DNA from: Candidatus Poribacteria bacterium
GTDB lineage: Bacteria > Poribacteria > WGA-4E > WGA-3G
DNA: 64,000 nt
Direction: 5' to 3'
Assembly: GCA_003635195.1 (NCBI GenBank)
Contig: PYIY01000093.1
Coordinates: 1 to 64,000 of the forward strand
Of this stretch, positions 8,970 through 17,780 are shown piece by piece. A program made the position numbers and the translations under genes. The notes beneath the pieces are model-generated. The model had not been told where the DNA came from. It saw only the letters and a list, made by a program, of their open reading frames with translations, and searched no databases. Positions within the stretch are counted from its first letter, which is position 1. Each line of letters begins with the position of its first letter.

Positions 8970-10337
8970 GTGAGTATTATTGAACTCTACACAGTCATTA
9001 GAGGTATTTTTGAAGCGTCAATGAGCGTGGCAGATTTCGTTGATAAAATTATGGATCGTACACAAAATGATCCGGACCTTTTAGATGTTGCGAAGCAAGA
9101 TGAGGGGAAAATCGTCTCAAAAGCCCTACACAGACTACAAAGGGGAGATGGAACTGCTCCCAGAATTGTTTTAGTTGGCGAAACATCGACCGGAAAATCG
9201 GCGTTAGTCAATGCACTTTTTGGTTCTTTACTTGCAAAGGTAAAACTTACAACTGATACAACTGATTCAGTTCTTTGTGTCCAGTTTCCGAGCGATCTTG
9301 TAATTTATGACACTCCCGGAATATTCGGGGAGGAAAAACTTGAGAATATAACCCGGTTATTTCTCGACTTGGAACAGGATTTTGACAAAGCAACACACGT
9401 CACGGAAGTTCCTTTTCAACCTAGTCATGAGTCTAAAGAGATAATCCAACTCTCAGGCAGTGATATTAGGAAACAAGCCCCGATAGACATTGTTCTTTGG
9501 ACTATAAATATATCACGCCCTCTTACTCGCCCGATGCGTAAAGAGTTATCTTTGTTTTTCTCGGAACTTGAGAAGAAGTTTGGGGAACACCTCGTTGTTG
9601 CCGGCACGCATCTTGATGTACTTAACAAAGTATCTGCTGAGGAAAAACAAGAACAATTACGTGTCTGGAGCAAAATTTCTAATGGTCAGATCATCGCGGT
9701 ATCCTCAGAGACAGGAGAAGGTCTATCGCACTTAGTGGTAGAACTTTTTAAAAGGCTTCCAGGAGATGTTTCTTTATCAAGGCTGCAGCAATCACTGAGT
9801 CAAGTTAGGAAGATTGACAGATGTTCATTTGTTGTTACCGAAATAAGCCATCCTTTGGCAATGATTATGTTGATGAGCGGGAATAATCCGCAGGAGATTG
9901 AGATTTATGTAATAATACTTATTACAATTCTTTGCAACCACTATTCTGTTGACGAGGAGACTTGGATAGATTTGCATGGGGACGGTTTAGAAATCGCTCG
10001 TACAGTCAGAGAAAATACCGGAATCAAGCGAACTACAGTGGAGCGCGCGCCAATTGGTCTCTGGGAACATATCAAATCATGGTTTGGTGTAACTTTTTAC
10101 GGCACGCGTGAAAAATATCGGACGCTTGGCGTTCAAGGACTCTCGGAACTGTTACCAATTTTCTATGAACTTATTCATGAGTTTGAAGAGTTTGAAACCC
10201 CAGCGTTAGATTACAAATCAATTAGTAAAAGGGTTCTGTCACGGCAATCGGACTTAAATCCCTTGGTGAGAAGTAAGAATATGGAAAAATTATCTCTTCA
10301 GATTAACGATTTACTAAAATCGTTGTTGAAGCTTTAA
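8970..10337 (+). CDS. Era/dynamin-like GTPase
   Basis: This 455-residue P-loop GTPase starts at a GTG with AAGGAGG six bases upstream, not at the longer frame from 8934. G1 is GETSTGKSALVNAL near residue 70, G3 is YDTPGIFG near 113, G4 is the variant GTHLD near 211 and G5 is SSETGEG. The C-terminal 200 residues are helical with no recognised domain. Relatives act in membrane remodelling, ribosome assembly or defence; none can be chosen here. A coding-like stretch continues past the stop in the -1 frame, so the C-terminus may be frameshifted. Confidence 0.85.
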   Translation: MSIIELYTVIRGIFEASMSVADFVDKIMDRTQNDPDLLDVAKQDEGKIVSKALHRLQRGDGTAPRIVLVGETSTGKSALVNALFGSLLAKVKLTTDTTDSVLCVQFPSDLVIYDTPGIFGEEKLENITRLFLDLEQDFDKATHVTEVPFQPSHESKEIIQLSGSDIRKQAPIDIVLWTINISRPLTRPMRKELSLFFSELEKKFGEHLVVAGTHLDVLNKVSAEEKQEQLRVWSKISNGQIIAVSSETGEGLSHLVVELFKRLPGDVSLSRLQQSLSQVRKIDRCSFVVTEISHPLAMIMLMSGNNPQEIEIYVIILITILCNHYSVDEETWIDLHGDGLEIARTVRENTGIKRTTVERAPIGLWEHIKSWFGVTFYGTREKYRTLGVQGLSELLPIFYELIHEFEEFETPALDYKSISKRVLSRQSDLNPLVRSKNMEKLSLQINDLLKSLLKL

Positions 10338-10420
10338 GAAAATTGCAGGATGGCGATCTGGCCTCGCTAGACGTTTTAGATTGGTATAACGTGGAAAGTC
10401 ATTATGCTATCTTGAAATAA
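10307..10420 (+). pseudogene. Possible frameshifted C-terminus of the GTPase
   Basis: In the -1 frame relative to the GTPase, codons read ...VVEALRKLQDGDLASLDV then LDWYNVESHYAILK and a stop. The composition is protein-like, and the frame has no start codon of its own, so a -1 shift near the end of the GTPase (around CTAAAATCG at 10313-10321) would give it an alternative, longer tail. A sequencing error, a real mutation or programmed frameshifting are all possible. Confidence 0.35.
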
Positions 10421-10434
10421 TGTTGTCACGACAG

Positions 10435-12561
10435 TCAGCTTCTACCATTATCAGTCTCAATGCGCACGGCGCAGAATTTTAACTCCGGTTGCTTAGATAC
10501 TGGATCGAAAGCAGGATTCGTCACATAATTCGCATTGGTCTCGGCGTGGAAGAGATCGCCCCAATGAAACGGCGTGAAGAGCAATCCACGTCGGATTGTT
10601 TCAGTGACACGCGCCCGCGCATAACACCGTCCACGTCGCCCGACAAGATAAATCCACTCACCATCTTGGACCCCGTTTTCTACTGCATCATCAGGATGGA
10701 TTTCCACAAACGGTTCCGGGTCCCTACGGACCAGCTGCGGCACCTTACCTGTCCGAGTGCGGGTATGCCATTGGCTCTCTATCCGTCCCGTCGTCAAACC
10801 GAGTGGGAATTCTTCATTTACATTTTCATCGGGTGGTTGATAGACCGGCGTTTTGAACTGCGCCTTCCCTGAATCGGTGAAAAACTTTGTCCGAACGTAT
10901 CGGCGCGCTGTGCCGGAATGCCGTGGATGCGGACAGGGCCAGCGCAACGACGTTTTCGCGAGCCGTTCATTGGTCATTCCCATCTGATCACACGGTGTGC
11001 CTGCCGTCAACATCCGATATTCGTCCCATACCTCTTCAGGCGTATAGAAATCAAAATTCCGTTTGAATCCCATCGCCCTCGCAACTTGCGTGAATATCCA
11101 CCAATCCGGTTTCGCTTCACCCGGAGGTGTCAGGAACTGATCGCTTCGGACGACGAGGCGTTCACTGTTTGTCATTGTGCCTCGCTTCTCACCCCACTGC
11201 GCCGCCGGGAGTAGCACGTCCGCATATTCGGTACTCTCTGTCGGGTAATAGCAATCTTGCACGATGACCAAGTCCGCCCGACGCAAGCCTTCTTGCGAAA
11301 CTTTTGTATCAGGCATACTGACTGCGGGGTTCGTACAAGCGATCCAGAGTGCGCGAACCTTCCCTTCAGCTGCTGCCTCAAACATCGGCACTGCGGTCAA
11401 TCCAGGTTTCGGATCAATGCTACCGGGTGGTACCCGCCACGCGCCTTCGAGATAGGCGCGGTGCATATCATTAGTAACGACGCGATAGCCGGGGAGTTGG
11501 TGCGCCAGGTAACCGACCTCTCTGCCACCCATCGCATTCGGCTGTCCAGTTAACGAAAACGGACCGGCACCCCTTCTGCCGATTTCACCCAACTGCAAAT
11601 GCAGGTTGATGAGGGCGACATTTTTGTCAACGCCGCTTGTGCTCTGATTGGTGCCTTGGCAGTAAAAACTGAGCAAACGACTCGGTTTAGAGAGGTACTC
11701 AACGATCTCGTCAATACGTGCGGGGTGAATATCGCAGGCAGCGAGAAGGGCATCTTCCCCCAAGCCTTTCAAATGGTTTTCATACGCACTGAAATTTTCT
11801 GTGCTTCTGCGGATGAAACGGCTATCGACTCGTCCCATTGTAAGAAGGCGTTTGGCAATGAGCTGCAGAAAAGCAACGTCGCTTCCCGGTGCAAGTGGCA
11901 CATGGATATCCGAGAAGTCCGCTGTCTTTGTACGGCGCGGATCCACGGCGATAATCCGGACACCGGGATCTAATGCCCGCCGTTTCCGAATCATCTGGAA
12001 AAGCACAGGGTGGTTCGCTGCCATATTCGCACCGATAATTAGAAAGACATCGGCGTGCTGAATATCGTCATAGCAGGTTGGGGGTCCGTCTGAACCGAAC
12101 GCTTGCATATAACCGACCACCGCAGACGACATACAGAGCCGACTATTTGTGTCAACGTTATTCGTGCGAAGAAATCCTTTGAACAATTTGTTGAAGACGT
12201 AGGAAGTCTCTGTATCCAACTGTCCGGAGCCGTAGAGCGCAATAGAATCCTTGCCGTGCGCCAACTGGATTTCGCGAAGCCGATTTGCTGTGAAAGCGAT
12301 AGCCTCATCCCACGAGACCTCGCGCGGCGGTTCACCGCGTCGATCCCGAATCATAGGATACGCGAGTCTACCGTCATGATTTTGAAAGACCTGTTTGAGA
12401 TGTGCACCTTTTGGACAGAGCATACCGTAATTCGGAGCGACATCATCGTCCGCTGAGATTCTTGTAATTTGATTATCTTGGACGGTTGCGCGGATGACGC
12501 AACCGACCCCACAGTAGGGGCACACTGCTTTTCCTGTCGAGTTTTCCACTGGTTTCTCCAT
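10435..12561 (-). CDS. nasA: Assimilatory nitrate reductase, catalytic subunit
   Basis: The 708-residue molybdopterin oxidoreductase reduces nitrate to nitrite in the cytoplasm. The N-terminal 4Fe-4S cluster motif is C14-x2-C17-x3-C21-x27-C49 (CPYCGVGC...GMLCPKG). The segment NTNNVDTNSRLCMSSAV near residue 143 carries the likely Mo-coordinating cysteine as in NasA/NapA. The formate dehydrogenase reading is less likely, because nitrate transporter and nitrite reductase genes lie upstream on the same strand. The C-terminal molydopterin-binding part ends with RIESQWHTRTRTGKVPQL and a final dinucleotide-binding-like fold. The start is the ATG at 12561. Confidence 0.9.
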   Translation of the reverse strand: MEKPVENSTGKAVCPYCGVGCVIRATVQDNQITRISADDDVAPNYGMLCPKGAHLKQVFQNHDGRLAYPMIRDRRGEPPREVSWDEAIAFTANRLREIQLAHGKDSIALYGSGQLDTETSYVFNKLFKGFLRTNNVDTNSRLCMSSAVVGYMQAFGSDGPPTCYDDIQHADVFLIIGANMAANHPVLFQMIRKRRALDPGVRIIAVDPRRTKTADFSDIHVPLAPGSDVAFLQLIAKRLLTMGRVDSRFIRRSTENFSAYENHLKGLGEDALLAACDIHPARIDEIVEYLSKPSRLLSFYCQGTNQSTSGVDKNVALINLHLQLGEIGRRGAGPFSLTGQPNAMGGREVGYLAHQLPGYRVVTNDMHRAYLEGAWRVPPGSIDPKPGLTAVPMFEAAAEGKVRALWIACTNPAVSMPDTKVSQEGLRRADLVIVQDCYYPTESTEYADVLLPAAQWGEKRGTMTNSERLVVRSDQFLTPPGEAKPDWWIFTQVARAMGFKRNFDFYTPEEVWDEYRMLTAGTPCDQMGMTNERLAKTSLRWPCPHPRHSGTARRYVRTKFFTDSGKAQFKTPVYQPPDENVNEEFPLGLTTGRIESQWHTRTRTGKVPQLVRRDPEPFVEIHPDDAVENGVQDGEWIYLVGRRGRCYARARVTETIRRGLLFTPFHWGDLFHAETNANYVTNPAFDPVSKQPELKFCAVRIETDNGRS

Positions 12562-12569
12562 TATCTGTC

Positions 12570-12596
12570 GTAGGGGCGAGGTGACCTCGCCCCTAC
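12570..12596. repeat. 27-bp near-perfect palindrome in the nasA leader
   Basis: GTAGGGGCGAGGT is followed by one base and its reverse complement, giving a 13-bp-arm hairpin nine bases from the nasA start. It can sequester the region where a Shine-Dalgarno would lie, so it may reduce translation or protect the mRNA. It looks like a dispersed repeat unit. Confidence 0.7.
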
Positions 12597-12626
12597 ACGC
12601 AAAATCTGTGCGTTGCCTGCGAAATC

Positions 12627-12681
12627 GGAAGAATGGAAGATTGGAAGCGTGGCGGAGGTCCCACGATCCTTCCATTCTTCC
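12627..12681. repeat. GGAAG-family perfect inverted repeat
   Basis: GGAAGAATGGAAG (12627-12639) and CTTCCATTCTTCC (12669-12681) are exact reverse complements, with an inner CGTGG/CCACG stem. It lies between the transporter and nasA genes. The words match the repeats at 5384 and 14111. Confidence 0.8.
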
Positions 12682-12720
12682 CGTCCTCAATATGTGTGTT
12701 ATGCGTAAGTCCTGATAAAA

Positions 12721-14073
12721 TTAGGACAAAACCCCTGCTTCAATTTTCAGGCGCCGTCTCTCTGCAAGTGCCGCATCAAACGCCTTCTTCTCTGCGGCTT
12801 GGACTGCGGGGGAGAACCTCACCAACACTGTGCCAACTGAGGCAACCGCAACCATTACACCGAGATATAGCAAGCCTTGCTGCATCGTGATACTCTCAGA
12901 ACGGAACAGGAAACCCGCTGCAACGGCACCGGCGTTTCCACCTGCGCCGACGATACCGGCAACAGCACCTAATGCCTTCCTATTGACAAATGGAACGATC
13001 CCAAACGTCGCGCCCTCGGACATCTGCACGAAGAGACTGAAGACAATCATTACGCCAACAGCAAGGAGAAGCACCGCCATTTGTGAGAATAGTATCAACA
13101 TGACCCCTTCACCTAACAGAACAACAAAGAGGAACATAACACGCCCGCGGAGTCCGATCTTTTTCGCAAAGAAATCGGAGAAAAACCCACCGAGGCTTCG
13201 GGCAAAAATGTTCATTAAACCGAACAAACCAGCGATAAGTCCTGCCGTTCTGACATTCAACTGGAACTGATCGTGATAGTAGAGCGCGGCGACGTTGTTA
13301 ATGGTTAATTCCACCCCGAAACAGGCGGCATAAATGATGAAAAGTGCCCAGACTCGGTAGTCTTTAATCGCCAGCATGAACGATTCTATACCTTTGCCTT
13401 CCGAAGGTTCAAGTTCACCCCGTTCACGAAGTTCTTTGTAGTTTCCATCGGGGGCATCTTGCGTCAAGAAGTAATAAGCGAACCCAGTGATAAACAGCGT
13501 GACACCGGGAACAATCATTGCCAACCGCCATCCGAGGAACTCGTTGACACCCAAACTGAGAACAGCCGTAAAGACGAGCGGCATGACTATCTGGGTAACA
13601 CCGCCGCCGAGGTTACCCCATCCCGCTGTTGTTGCATTCGCTGTCCCGACAACATTCGGCGCGAACATCACTGATGTATGATACTGCGTGATGACGAACG
13701 ATGCACCAATTGCACCGATTGCCAATCGAAACAGTAGAAAGGTTTCGTAATTTTGCGCAAGTCCGATACCCATGACGGGCAGCGAACCGAGGATTAGGAG
13801 CCACGTATATGCCTTCCGAGAGCCGATCTTGTCGCAGAGCGGTCCGATTAGGACACGCACCAGCACTGTAATCGCGACGGAGGCAATAATCGTATTACCA
13901 ATCTGTGTTTTTGTTAACATCAAGTCCTCGCGCACAATTGCCATAAGTGGGGCAATCCCAAACCACCCGAAAAACGCGAGAAAGAACGCGAACCATGTGG
14001 TATGGAAAGTGCGCATCTGGATCGTTTTTAAGCTAAAGAGTTTTATTTCTGTTGCTTTATTTTTTATTTCCAT
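12721..14073 (-). CDS. narK: Nitrate/nitrite transporter, NNP family of MFS
   Basis: The 451-residue polytopic protein has about twelve hydrophobic segments and starts MEIKNKATEIKLFSLKTIQMRTFHTTW, a typical NarK/NrtP beginning. The family signature is visible as GWGNLGGGVTQIVMPL in the middle and FGIVPFVNRKALGAVAGIVGAGGN near the C-terminal half. It imports nitrate across the inner membrane. I chose the ATG at 14073, with GTGGAG seven bases upstream. A longer frame would add 80 residues that read through the upstream repeat. It sits between nirA and nasA. Confidence 0.93.
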   Translation of the reverse strand: MEIKNKATEIKLFSLKTIQMRTFHTTWFAFFLAFFGWFGIAPLMAIVREDLMLTKTQIGNTIIASVAITVLVRVLIGPLCDKIGSRKAYTWLLILGSLPVMGIGLAQNYETFLLFRLAIGAIGASFVITQYHTSVMFAPNVVGTANATTAGWGNLGGGVTQIVMPLVFTAVLSLGVNEFLGWRLAMIVPGVTLFITGFAYYFLTQDAPDGNYKELRERGELEPSEGKGIESFMLAIKDYRVWALFIIYAACFGVELTINNVAALYYHDQFQLNVRTAGLIAGLFGLMNIFARSLGGFFSDFFAKKIGLRGRVMFLFVVLLGEGVMLILFSQMAVLLLAVGVMIVFSLFVQMSEGATFGIVPFVNRKALGAVAGIVGAGGNAGAVAAGFLFRSESITMQQGLLYLGVMVAVASVGTVLVRFSPAVQAAEKKAFDAALAERRRLKIEAGVLS

Positions 14074-14110
14074 GAATGTCTCCACATTTTTTAGATTATT
14101 AAATTTTTTT

Positions 14111-14180
14111 GATGGGAAGGAAGACTGGAAGATTGGAGGAGATGCTTTTGCCAACCTTCCCCACTTCCCCACTTCCATCC
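14111..14180. repeat. GGAAG-family inverted repeat between nirA and the transporter
   Basis: GGGAAGGAAGACTGGAAG on one side and CCTTCCCCACTTCC on the other give a long imperfect hairpin directly after the nirA stop. Position and words match the other GGAAG repeats, so it may double as an operon-internal mRNA processing or stability structure. Confidence 0.65.
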
Positions 14181-15757
14181 TATCTCCGTGAAAGGTAAGG
14201 GACGAGTCCTTCAAGCACTGCCGGTAAATCGTCGCAAGGTACATTTTCCAATACTTTGGGCGCGACTTTAGGGTTCGCACTGGCGTCCCCCTTGAGGAAT
14301 ACATCCACGGCATCAGTCACAATACCATCAATCTTAACCTTCTTACCGAGCAGTCCAATGTCAGCGGCAGCGTGGTTGCCACACCCATTTGGACAGCCAG
14401 ACCAGTGTATCGTGAGCGGTTTGGTGTTGCCGAGTTTCGCCTCCAAATGCCGAATGGCTTCCATGGCGCGTTCTTTCGTTTCAATAAGCGAAAAGTGGCA
14501 ATAATCAATACCTGTGCAACTCACCATACCACGCATGACTTCCGAGGGATCATAGCGGAGTTCTTGTAGGAGCGGTTCTGCGGTTAAGGCACCGATCTCT
14601 GCGTCTGGGACGTTAGGGATAATCAGATTTTGTCCTTGCGTGAGGCGGATGTCGCCGTTGCCGTATTCATCTGCGAGGCGAGCGACCTCGAAAAGTTGCG
14701 TTGTGGTGATGCGTCCGACAGGTACAACAAGCCCAACGTAGTTGAGATATGGCTCTTTTTGCGAGAAGATACCGGTGTGGTCAGTCTTGTTCTTACCACG
14801 CATATCTTTGCCAGCGGTCAGGAGCGGCTGTTTTCTGTGCCGACGGCTTTCTAATTCCTCTCGGAATTTTTCTACGCCCCAATCGGCAATCAGAAAAGCG
14901 AGGCGAGATTTATTGCGGGCTGTTCGAGGGCCGTGATCTCGAAAGATTAGCGTAATATCTGCACACAAAACTGAGGCTTCTTCAGGAACAATAAACACAT
15001 CAAGTGGTTGCGCAAGGGTATAGCCACCAGATCCCATCTTTCCGCCGACTGCGACGTTAAAGCCTTTCATCTCCCGACCATCAATCTTCTTTACCGCAGG
15101 GGTAAGCGCAATGTCCTGTGAGGCAGAATGGGTACAGTTATCCAGACACCCTGTGATACCGACATTAAACTTGCGTGGAATATCGGTAAATTCTTTATTA
15201 CCGACAATGAGGTTCGTGAATTCCCTGCCGACATGCGAAGCATCAAACAATTCATTGGGAGTCAGCCCAGCGACCGGACAGCCAATCACACCGCGAATAT
15301 TGTCAAAGCCTGTTTGGAGTGAACCTAAACCGACCGCCTCAAGCCGATTCCAGATGTGCTGGACATTCTCGATTGCGAAACCGCGGAGCTGTACCTGCTG
15401 ACGTGTCGTGAGATCCACAAATCCGGGTCCGTGTGCTTCGCTGATCTCAGCGATGGCGCGGAACTGCTCGGCATTGCTAAAACCGCTGGACATGCGGAGA
15501 CGCATCATAAATGCCCCCGGTGTCTGTTTCCGGTAAAAGACCCCTACCCACTTGAGTCGGTCGCGTTCGTTTACGGGAATGGATTCCCAACCGTCCCGAA
15601 TGTAGTTTGGAATGTCGTTGATGACTTCAAGCCCGTTTTTCTCTCGCTTGAGAACTTCCGCAGCGTTTACTTTAGGCTTCCTTTTTTTCGCATCCGCCGT
15701 TGGTGCCGAACGCACCTTCCGGTTTGCTGGAATAGTTTTCTTTTTTAATTCGTTCAC
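14180..15757 (-). CDS. nirA: Ferredoxin-nitrite reductase (siroheme/4Fe-4S)
   Basis: The 525-residue enzyme reduces nitrite to ammonium with six electrons from ferredoxin. The siroheme/4Fe-4S ligands are visible as CTGIDYC (C-x5-C) and GCPNGC (C-x3-C) about 35 residues later, near residues 410 and 450. The duplicated ferrodoxin-like half-domains, typical of nitrite/sulfite reductases, are suggested by TTRQQVQLRG and RLTQGQNLII. I chose the GTG at 15757, preceded by AAGGAGG, over an ATG 39 bases upstream. The N-terminal 40 residues are rich in Lys and Ala and poorly conserved. Nitrite rather than sulfite is inferred from the operon. Confidence 0.92.
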   Translation of the reverse strand: MNELKKKTIPANRKVRSAPTADAKKRKPKVNAAEVLKREKNGLEVINDIPNYIRDGWESIPVNERDRLKWVGVFYRKQTPGAFMMRLRMSSGFSNAEQFRAIAEISEAHGPGFVDLTTRQQVQLRGFAIENVQHIWNRLEAVGLGSLQTGFDNIRGVIGCPVAGLTPNELFDASHVGREFTNLIVGNKEFTDIPRKFNVGITGCLDNCTHSASQDIALTPAVKKIDGREMKGFNVAVGGKMGSGGYTLAQPLDVFIVPEEASVLCADITLIFRDHGPRTARNKSRLAFLIADWGVEKFREELESRRHRKQPLLTAGKDMRGKNKTDHTGIFSQKEPYLNYVGLVVPVGRITTTQLFEVARLADEYGNGDIRLTQGQNLIIPNVPDAEIGALTAEPLLQELRYDPSEVMRGMVSCTGIDYCHFSLIETKERAMEAIRHLEAKLGNTKPLTIHWSGCPNGCGNHAAADIGLLGKKVKIDGIVTDAVDVFLKGDASANPKVAPKVLENVPCDDLPAVLEGLVPYLSRR

Positions 15758-15928
15758 CTTTGAACCTCCTTGGCATGGCTGTTGGTCATTGGTCATCAGT
15801 TTTCGGAGGAATAGTCTTCGGTTTTCGGTTTTCGGTCATCGGTTAAAAAGGGATATAGTTCAATCAAAAACCTCTTGTAACCGATAACTGGTAACCCTGA
15901 CTCTGACAACTGATAACCGATAACTTAT

Positions 15929-15976
15929 AAAAAAAGGCATCCATCGGCAAGCATAACGCTTTACCAAATAGACACC
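15929..15976 (-). terminator. Attenuator terminator in the nirA leader
   Basis: Read on the minus strand, GGTGTCT (15970-15976) pairs with GGATGCC (15936-15942) around an inner GGTAAAGC/GCTTGCC hairpin, and seven Ts follow (15929-15935). GTGTCT can instead pair with the AGACAC just upstream, giving a simple alternative fold. It lies downstream of the ANTAR hairpins and upstream of nirA, where a regulated terminator is expected. Confidence 0.65.
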
Positions 15977-15984
15977 TGTGTCTG

Positions 15985-16117
15985 CTTCCCAACCACCTTT
16001 GATTGGAAGTGTTGTTATTATTTCGTAAGCCCAATAGCAGAGAAAATATATCTGTCCGCCTTAGGCAAAGTTGGTAATTCTAATGTGTACGTCTCGTTCA
16101 CCCTTGAACACACGTAC
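15985..16117 (-). promoter_or_regulatory. ANTAR-type two-hairpin leader RNA
   Basis: On the minus strand, the first hairpin (16087-16117) has stem GTTC/GAAC with hexaloop AAGGGT, extended below by GTACGT/ACGTAC. The second (15985-16009) has stem CTTCCAATC/GGTTGGGAAG with hexaloop AAAGGT. Both loops carry A at position 1 and G at position 4, the known recognition feature of ANTAR antiterminators. A terminator follows at once, and the gene upstream encodes an ANTAR protein. The 76-base linker between the hairpins is long. I infer that ANTAR binding prevents the terminator and switches on nirA-narK-nasA. Confidence 0.75.
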
Positions 16118-16152
16118 TCTTAGAAGATAAAGAGGAAAATGGATATATCTGT

Positions 16153-16755
16153 CTACAATTTATTCGTTAATACTTCTGCAATGGACAGAATGTCCTGCGA
16201 GACTTCCGCGAGTCGCTTCCTGCGATTCATCGCCATTTTTCGTAAAATTTGATACGCTTGTGCTTCATTACAGCCGCGTTGCTGGGCGACAAGTTCCTTT
16301 GCGCGTTCAATGATTTTACGTTCAGCAAGGTTTGTTTTTGTTTTTTCGAGTTCCTGTTGCAATGCCCGAAATTCATAAAATCGGGCGACGGCTGCTTCAA
16401 TGATTGTTTTAACTCTGGCACCCGTGAGTTTCCCGACCGCATACGCCGACACCCCTGCCCGCGTCGCTGCCTGAATTGTTTCCGTCCGTTCATCCCGCGA
16501 AAACATGACTGTCGGACATGGATAGTCCTCGTGAAGTGCCGCAACCCAATCGAGTATTTCGTGCCCCGGAAAATCGACACCGATCAGTATAATGTCTGGC
16601 TTTATGCGTGAGACCCGATCCGCCAAGCCTTCCTGCAGACGTAGCGGCACAGCGACATTGTACCGACTGGCTTCCAAAATTTGAACTAACGAAGTTGCAC
16701 GCTCTGGGTTATTATCAATGATTAAAACACTCGGCGTTGAGGTGCTTGCTCCCAT
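16153..16755 (-). CDS. ANTAR-domain response regulator (NasT-like)
   Basis: The 200-residue protein has an N-terminal receiver-like domain (VLIIDNNPERATSLVQIL... PDIILIGVDFPGHEIL...) and a C-terminal ANTAR RNA-binding domain from about residue 140 (AKELVAQQRGCNEAQAYQILRKMAMNRRKRLAEV). ANTAR proteins act as transcription antiterminators on nitrate-assimilation leaders. The conserved acidic pocket is partly degenerate (DN instead of DD), which fits an atypical receiver held by a sensor such as NasS; no sensor gene is in the window. The ATG at 16755 has GGAAAGG upstream and was preferred to a TTG 45 bases earlier. Confidence 0.9.
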   Translation of the reverse strand: MGASTSTPSVLIIDNNPERATSLVQILEASRYNVAVPLRLQEGLADRVSRIKPDIILIGVDFPGHEILDWVAALHEDYPCPTVMFSRDERTETIQAATRAGVSAYAVGKLTGARVKTIIEAAVARFYEFRALQQELEKTKTNLAERKIIERAKELVAQQRGCNEAQAYQILRKMAMNRRKRLAEVSQDILSIAEVLTNKL

Positions 16756-17044
16756 CTGCGACCTTTCCGAAGTTAATGCCCGATAAATGAACTGAAACAA
16801 CGCGGCATGTTAACCTTACATGTTAGCATTAGCAAGAATCTTGCCAAAAGTCCGAATTACTGATTTCCGTAAGGCGCGTAAGGTTTTTGAAAAACAAAAA
16901 CCCCATGGCGTGTCCGCAGGGTGTAAAATTCTGCCTATTTTTTTAGCAGAATGCACGCGTATTTTCCTATTTTTTGGGCAATAGAGAAAAAGAAGATTGG
17001 GGGGTTGGAAGAAGGGAAGCTCGGAAGCGGTATTACAACGCCTT

Positions 17045-17713
17045 TCACACCTTCATACGTCGGACGGTGTAGATAGAAATTTGGTTAGTCCTTCTGTCTA
17101 ACTTAACAGGATAAATCGATTTCTGATAGGTAAAGCCATTTTCATTGAGCAGTTTGAGAAATCCGATAGCGTTTTTGCGATTTGGCTCGGAAAAGAGGGC
17201 GATACCGTTTGGGGTAAGATAATTTTGAAGTAAAGTCACAATGGGTTGCCAGTGGTGTTCTTCATAGATGACATCAGCGGCGAGAATATAGCGGAATTTG
17301 CAGTTGAAGCAGGGCGTATTCCAATCCATCTGGACGAAATCGGCACCCTCTTCAACGCCGTTCTGCTCAGCGTTGTGTTGCGCGAAGCGGAGTGCCTCTC
17401 GTTCCGCGTCCGTGAAAACAACCCGCGCGCCCACCTGACATGCGACAATTCCTGTGAGTCCAAACCCACACCCAATCTCAAGGGTCCGCGCCTCTCTGAG
17501 TTGTGCGCCAAGTGTCTCTACATGGCGAGCAAGACCGATAGAAGACTCCCAGAGATAGGTCCAGTAAGGGAGATAGAGTTTGCCTTCACTGTCTTCGCTA
17601 CTGAGTTGTTCGAGGTACCAATCGGGATCTTCTATAAGTGTGAGTTGGACCCGACCGGTCTTCAACTTAACGATGGTACTTGTTAGGGGGTAGCCTTGTA
17701 ATTGGGTTTCCAT
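17045..17713 (-). CDS. Class I SAM-dependent methyltransferase, lysine-methyltransferase-like
   Basis: The 222-residue enzyme has motif I LEIGCGFGLTGIVACQVGA near residue 78, an acidic end of strand 2 (FTDAE) and DVIYEEHHWQPI near 150. The overall pattern matches the METTL21/ETFB-type protein lysine methyltransferases, whose hallmark is an N-terminal LWESSIGLARHV segment. It probably methylates a protein side chain in the cytoplasm; the target is unknown. AAAGGAA lies directly before the ATG. No operon partner is evident. Confidence 0.8.
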   Translation of the reverse strand: METQLQGYPLTSTIVKLKTGRVQLTLIEDPDWYLEQLSSEDSEGKLYLPYWTYLWESSIGLARHVETLGAQLREARTLEIGCGFGLTGIVACQVGARVVFTDAEREALRFAQHNAEQNGVEEGADFVQMDWNTPCFNCKFRYILAADVIYEEHHWQPIVTLLQNYLTPNGIALFSEPNRKNAIGFLKLLNENGFTYQKSIYPVKLDRRTNQISIYTVRRMKV

Positions 17714-17780
17714 TTCCTTTATGATATTTTTTATTTAGGGATTTAGGGTAGAGGTAAATTGTGAATTACTTCAGCACGCT

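Noticed and set aside
12830..13270. A 146-codon plus-strand frame inside the nitrate transporter gene.
   Set aside because: It is antisense to conserved membrane segments of the transporter; low-complexity, no ribosome site.
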